Source: Bacteroidetes bacterium UBA6661
GTDB taxonomy: Bacteria > Bacteroidota > Bacteroidia > AKYH767-A > OLB10
Direction of reading: 5' to 3'
Assembly (NCBI GenBank): GCA_002455375.1
Contig: DKKR01000030.1
Location: 12,774-30,032, forward strand
DNA length: 17,259 nt
Shown here: piece by piece, positions 14,311 through 17,259 of the stretch
Layout: each line of letters starts with the position of its first letter
Numbering within the stretch: the stretch's first letter is position 1
Notes under the pieces: generated by a model
Told to the model about the DNA's origin: nothing
Databases searched by the model: none
What the model saw: only the letters and a program-made list of their open reading frames with translations
Translations under genes and position numbers: made by a program

Positions 14311-15295
14311 GTTGTTTTGATATTTCAAGCATGCGTTTTAAAGGATTAAGTGCTGCCTGCTGCAAATGTTTAGGGATAATTACTTCCGGTAATTCGTTTT
14401 TCATACAGAGATAAACTTTCTCTAAAGTATTTAATTTCATATATGGACAATCGTTACATGCGCAGTTATTTTCCGGTGGTGCAGGAATAAATATTTTTTC
14501 TGGCGACAGTTTTTGCATCTGATATAAAATTCCTGATTCTGTAGCTACAATAAATGCTTTGGCAGGATTGTCTTTTGTATATTTTAAAAGTCCTGTTGTG
14601 CTGCCAATAAAATCTGCATGACGTAAAACATGGTCTTCACATTCAGGATGTGCAATGACTAATGCTTCGGGATAACGCTCTTTAAGTTGAATAATTTTTT
14701 GTTCTGAAAATATTTCATGCACTACACAACTACCATCCCACAACACCATGTCGCGACCAATTTTTTTATTGATGTAGGCTCCAAGATTCTTGTCTGGAGC
14801 AAAAATAATTTTTTGATCTGGCGGAAAACTTTCAACAATCTTAACCACATTACTCGAAGTGCAAATTACATCACTTAAAGCTTTAATTTCTGCAGTGCAA
14901 TTGATGTATGATATTACAACATGACCGGGATGTTGCTCTTTAAATTTTTTAAAGTCAGCAGGTGGGCAACTGTTGGCTAATGAGCAACCGGCATTCAAAT
15001 CCGGCAAAACAACTTTTTTATCGGGATTCAGCAACTTTGCCGTCTCAGCCATAAAATGTACACCTGCAAAAACTATCATTGAGGCATTGGTCTTTTCAGC
15101 TTGTTGCGCCAGACCTAGGCTATCACCAACAAAATCGGCCACATCCTGAATGTCGGACTCCTGGTAGTAATGCGCCAGTATGACGGCATTTTTTTCTTTT
15201 TTTAATTTTTCTATTTCTTCAAACAAATCCATTGAGGCAGGAATACTTTCAGGCAAATATCCATGTTTCAAAATCATTTCAGAAATTTCAGTCAT
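14300..15295 (-). CDS. nadA: Quinolinate synthase (iron-sulfur enzyme)
   Basis: 331 residues from the ATG at 15295; a TTG start three codons upstream is in frame but weaker. It condenses iminoaspartate with dihydroxyacetone phosphate to quinolinate, in the cytoplasm. Expected landmarks are present: ILAHYYQ (39-45), the three 4Fe-4S ligand regions AGCS (Cys104), WDGSCVVH (Cys190) and the CACNDCPYM cluster (probably Cys283), plus GSTTGLL (231-237) near the substrate site. The spacing of these cysteines agrees with E. coli NadA. It is the first gene of the nadA-MORN-nadD operon. The long AT-rich gap upstream presumably holds its promoter, though no clear TAnnTTTG was found on this strand. Confidence 0.97.
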   Translation of the reverse strand: MTEISEMILKHGYLPESIPASMDLFEEIEKLKKEKNAVILAHYYQESDIQDVADFVGDSLGLAQQAEKTNASMIVFAGVHFMAETAKLLNPDKKVVLPDLNAGCSLANSCPPADFKKFKEQHPGHVVISYINCTAEIKALSDVICTSSNVVKIVESFPPDQKIIFAPDKNLGAYINKKIGRDMVLWDGSCVVHEIFSEQKIIQLKERYPEALVIAHPECEDHVLRHADFIGSTTGLLKYTKDNPAKAFIVATESGILYQMQKLSPEKIFIPAPPENNCACNDCPYMKLNTLEKVYLCMKNELPEVIIPKHLQQAALNPLKRMLEISKQHGL

Positions 15296-15781
15296 TGTAA
15301 TCAATAATTATAATTATATAAATATATTAATTTTTAAAAATATTATGTTGTTATAATAAGTCGGTTAATATGTGGTATAACTTTTCTGTGATGTTCTTGT
15401 ATATTAAATTACTGTGCTTATACCAACAGTTTATTAACTAAATATAGTAACTAACATTATGATTAATAAAGGCATAAATATAACTATTAACAACGGTTAA
15501 TAAGCAAATATGTTTATAAAAATCGGTTAATTAAGTTTGTATTGCTGTGAATGACTATGTTTAAACTTTGGCTAAAACTCAAGGTTAAAAAATTTTGATT
15601 TGATATTAAATATAATATGACACTTTAGATATAAACATTACAAACAAAAGAAATAATAATCTATTAACAGAAAATATAAATATAAACAGGAATGTTGTTA
15701 ATTTTACACCATTATAAAATACTATTAATCAGCACTAAAATATTTAACTGTTAATAGCAGTTAATAACTTAAATTTATCAC
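15296..15781. other. Divergent AT-rich intergenic region with GTTAAT repeats
   Basis: This 486-base gap lies between the divergent nadA and rpiB genes and has no supportable gene. The hexamer GTTAAT occurs at 15364, 15496, 15526, 15697, 15750 and 15760, and its complement ATTAAC at 15433, 15486 and 15663. Three copies extend to CGGTTAAT (15362, 15494, 15524). CTATTAACAG (15661-15670) is the exact complement of CTGTTAATAG (15748-15757), and TATTAAC (15485-15491) faces GTTAATA (15496-15502) across four bases. A TAAGTTTG at 15532-15539 matches the -7 consensus for rpiB but lies about 240 bases from its start. The repeats could be sites for a regulator. Confidence 0.6.
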
Positions 15782-16213
15782 ATGCAGAGCATAATTATAG
15801 GCAGCGATCATGCCGGCTTCACTTTGAAAGAAGCAATAAGGAAGAGATTTTCATCAAATTTTGAATTTACAGATAAAGGCACATTCAGTTCAGATTCTGT
15901 TGATTATCCTGACTATGCACATGCAGTTGCAGGAGAGGTTGAAGCGGGAAAATTTACATTTGGAATACTTTTATGTGGAAGTGCAAATGGCGTAGCTATT
16001 ACAGCGAATAGACATAATGGTGTAAGAGCTGCAATTTGCTGGATGCCAGAAATTGCAGAATTAGCCAGAAAGCATAATAATGCCAATATTATTTGTATTC
16101 CTGCACGGTTCGTTAGTGATGAAACAGCTTTTTTAATGATTGAGAAGTTTTTTAGTACTGAATTTGAAGGAGGTCGTCATCAGAAGAGAATAGATAAAAT
16201 AAACTGTGTTTAA
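15782..16213 (+). CDS. rpiB: Ribose-5-phosphate isomerase B
   Basis: 143 residues, full length for the RpiB/LacAB family. It has the phosphate-binding start IIIGSDHAGF (4-13), the catalytic cysteine in LLCGSANG (Cys65), and RKHNNANIICIPARF (96-110) with the ring-opening His98. It interconverts ribose 5-phosphate and ribulose 5-phosphate in the pentose phosphate pathway, in the cytoplasm. LacA/LacB, which act on galactose 6-phosphate as a pair, are less likely because there is only one copy and no lactose genes. The start is fixed by GSDHAG at the N-terminus. The next gene begins 18 bases after the stop, so they may be cotranscribed, though their products act in different compartments. Confidence 0.95.
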   Translation: MQSIIIGSDHAGFTLKEAIRKRFSSNFEFTDKGTFSSDSVDYPDYAHAVAGEVEAGKFTFGILLCGSANGVAITANRHNGVRAAICWMPEIAELARKHNNANIICIPARFVSDETAFLMIEKFFSTEFEGGRHQKRIDKINCV

Positions 16214-16231
16214 AATAGAAAACAGATTGCT

Positions 16232-16951
16232 ATGAAATTAAGATTTATTCTGCTTATATGTGTAATACCATTTTTTGTTAAAGCACAGGACGAACAAGAT
16301 TCATCAGCAGTAACGACTAAGAAACAGAAGCATGAAAATCCTCGTTTTGCAATTGCAGCTTCAGGTGGTCTGAGTTGGAGATTAGCCGATGTAAGCCCTG
16401 ATGAGAATGATTTAACTAAAGCATATATTAAAGATTTAAAAAGCGGAAACGGCTTTGAAATTTCTGCAAAGTATTTTTTTAATTCAAAGCTTGGTGTTGG
16501 AATAAAGTACAACAGTCATCTTTCAAAGGTCAAATACGATAATATGTACTTCTCCTATAACAATCAGAATTATTTTGGTACTGTTTCTGATGATATTTCA
16601 ATTAATACTATAGCAGCAACATTCAGCGGAAGATTTTATACCAGACAAAAAACAGGTTACTTTACTTTTGATGGCGGAATTGGTTTAATGACTTATAAAG
16701 ATGAATCTAAAATTGCCACCAATAAAGTTAATGTTAAAGGAAACACTTTAGGCTTTAATGTTTCTGCAGGTGTGGGTGTAAATATTACAAGAAATATAAG
16801 TTTAGTAATTGGTTTTAATTTTCTTAATGGAACCTTATCGCAATATGATGTAACAGAAAATGGAATAAAAGAACGCGTTACATTAAATGAAAGCGAATAT
16901 CAAAGCCTTAGCCATATTGATATTTTCGAAGGCCTTGTAATTACCTTTTAG
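16232..16951 (+). CDS. Outer-membrane beta-barrel protein
   Basis: 239 residues with a signal peptide (MKLRFILLICVIPFFVKA, cut before QDEQ). A short polar stretch (SSAVTTKKQKHENP) is followed by alternating strands such as RFAIAASGGLSWRLADV, FEISAKYFFNSKLGVGIKY, KTGYFTFDGGIGLMTY and LGFNVSAGVGVNITRNISLVIGF. The chain ends in Phe (GLVITF), as barrel proteins recognised by the BAM machinery usually do. Size and pattern suggest an 8- to 10-strand porin-like barrel without an attached periplasmic domain. The specific function is unknown. It follows rpiB by 18 bases and converges with nosY, the stops being two bases apart. Confidence 0.85.
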   Translation: MKLRFILLICVIPFFVKAQDEQDSSAVTTKKQKHENPRFAIAASGGLSWRLADVSPDENDLTKAYIKDLKSGNGFEISAKYFFNSKLGVGIKYNSHLSKVKYDNMYFSYNNQNYFGTVSDDISINTIAATFSGRFYTRQKTGYFTFDGGIGLMTYKDESKIATNKVNVKGNTLGFNVSAGVGVNITRNISLVIGFNFLNGTLSQYDVTENGIKERVTLNESEYQSLSHIDIFEGLVITF

Positions 16952-16963
16952 ATTTATAAATCT
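16950..16963. repeat. 14-base perfect palindrome over convergent stop codons
   Basis: AGATTTATAAATCT is its own complement and includes the end of the barrel-gene TAG and the nosY TAA. It is followed by seven T on the plus strand, so it could be a weak terminator for the barrel gene, but the stem is all A/T except one G-C pair. Confidence 0.35.
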
Positions 16964-17259
16964 TTTTTTCTGAATTTGTGTACAGCAATCAAAGCCGGTA
17001 CAATTATCCATATTAAAAGTACTATGAGAATAGTAATGGTTCCTTTTTGAGAACCTAAAAACTCATTAAACAAAGCACCTGTATAACCCATAAGTGCTGC
17101 ATAGTCGGTATGAATAAGTATGAGTATTCTGGCTAAGTCAACCGGATTAAAAGTAGTTAGTATCATGAGTGGTTTTTCTATAGGATAATCACCAAACTGA
17201 AACATTAACAGCAGCAGTAAACCATCATAAAGAATGGTAAAAAACAACCAGGCAAAAAT
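16954..17259 (-). CDS. nosY: NosY-type ABC transporter permease, 5' partial
   Basis: The C-terminal 101 residues, open at the right edge of the window (the frame continues through IFAWLFFTILYDG). They contain about two membrane helices around the signature FNPVDLARILILIHTDYAALMGYTGALF, then a last helix (ITILIVLLIWIIVPALIAV) and the ending HKFRKKDL. The NPVDLARILI ... ALMGYTGA motif is typical of NosY, the permease that with NosF and NosD serves copper and sulfur delivery to the Cu-Z centre of nitrous oxide reductase. nosF, nosD and nosZ should lie beyond the window on this strand. If so, the organism can reduce N2O. A generic ABC-2 permease is the alternative. Confidence 0.8.
   Translation of the reverse strand: MFAWLFFTILYDGLLLLLMFQFGDYPIEKPLMILTTFNPVDLARILILIHTDYAALMGYTGALFNEFLGSQKGTITILIVLLIWIIVPALIAVHKFRKKDL

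Noticed and set aside
15296..15781. Possible origin of replication, because the gap is very AT-rich with repeats
   Set aside because: No TTATCCACA-like DnaA boxes were found, and neither dnaA, dnaN nor other usual origin neighbours flank it.

Overview
The window is chromosomal DNA of a member of the Bacteroidota; class and genus cannot be fixed from the sequence. It is AT-rich (by eye roughly 35% GC). It carries a type III glutamine synthetase, a DUF5777-type beta-barrel, a GldL-like KIMHWPGA membrane segment and a NosY-type permease, and at least two genes have a good match to the phylum's TAnnTTTG promoter element. Most starts lack a strong Shine-Dalgarno sequence, as is usual there. I see no IS element, phage gene, CRISPR array, tRNA or rRNA.

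Layout. 1-1363: the tail of a polysaccharide export/tyrosine-kinase-type ATPase and a companion protein resembling a nucleotidyltransferase with a decayed active site; this is the end of a surface polysaccharide locus. 1360-2729: a free-standing cobalamin-binding domain (minus), a secreted protein containing only the non-catalytic N-terminal domain of a GH20 hexosaminidase (plus), and a 62-residue GldL-like membrane protein (minus). 3018-6752: a plus-strand run with a TauE/SafE permease, a pair of YeeE/YedE-type sulfur permeases, an MgtC-family membrane protein, Dps and thioredoxin. Together these suggest sulfur-compound handling and oxidative or metal stress.

6804-9343: a tight minus-strand operon of four exported proteins: two c-type cytochrome lipoproteins, a YceI-like lipid-binding protein and a DUF5777 outer-membrane barrel. 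It reads as one envelope redox or transport unit and is the best candidate here for a poorly described system. 9500-12118: tatA and the large type III glutamine synthetase glnN, each with a recognisable promoter, closed by a strong hairpin terminator that also works on the opposite strand.

12226-15295: a minus-strand NAD biosynthesis operon, nadA - MORN-repeat exported protein - nadD, with overlapping or touching genes. 15296-15781: a 486-base AT-rich gap holding nine copies of GTTAAT/ATTAAC. 15782-17259: rpiB, an outer-membrane barrel protein and, converging from the right edge, the C-terminal part of nosY (nitrous oxide reductase maturation).
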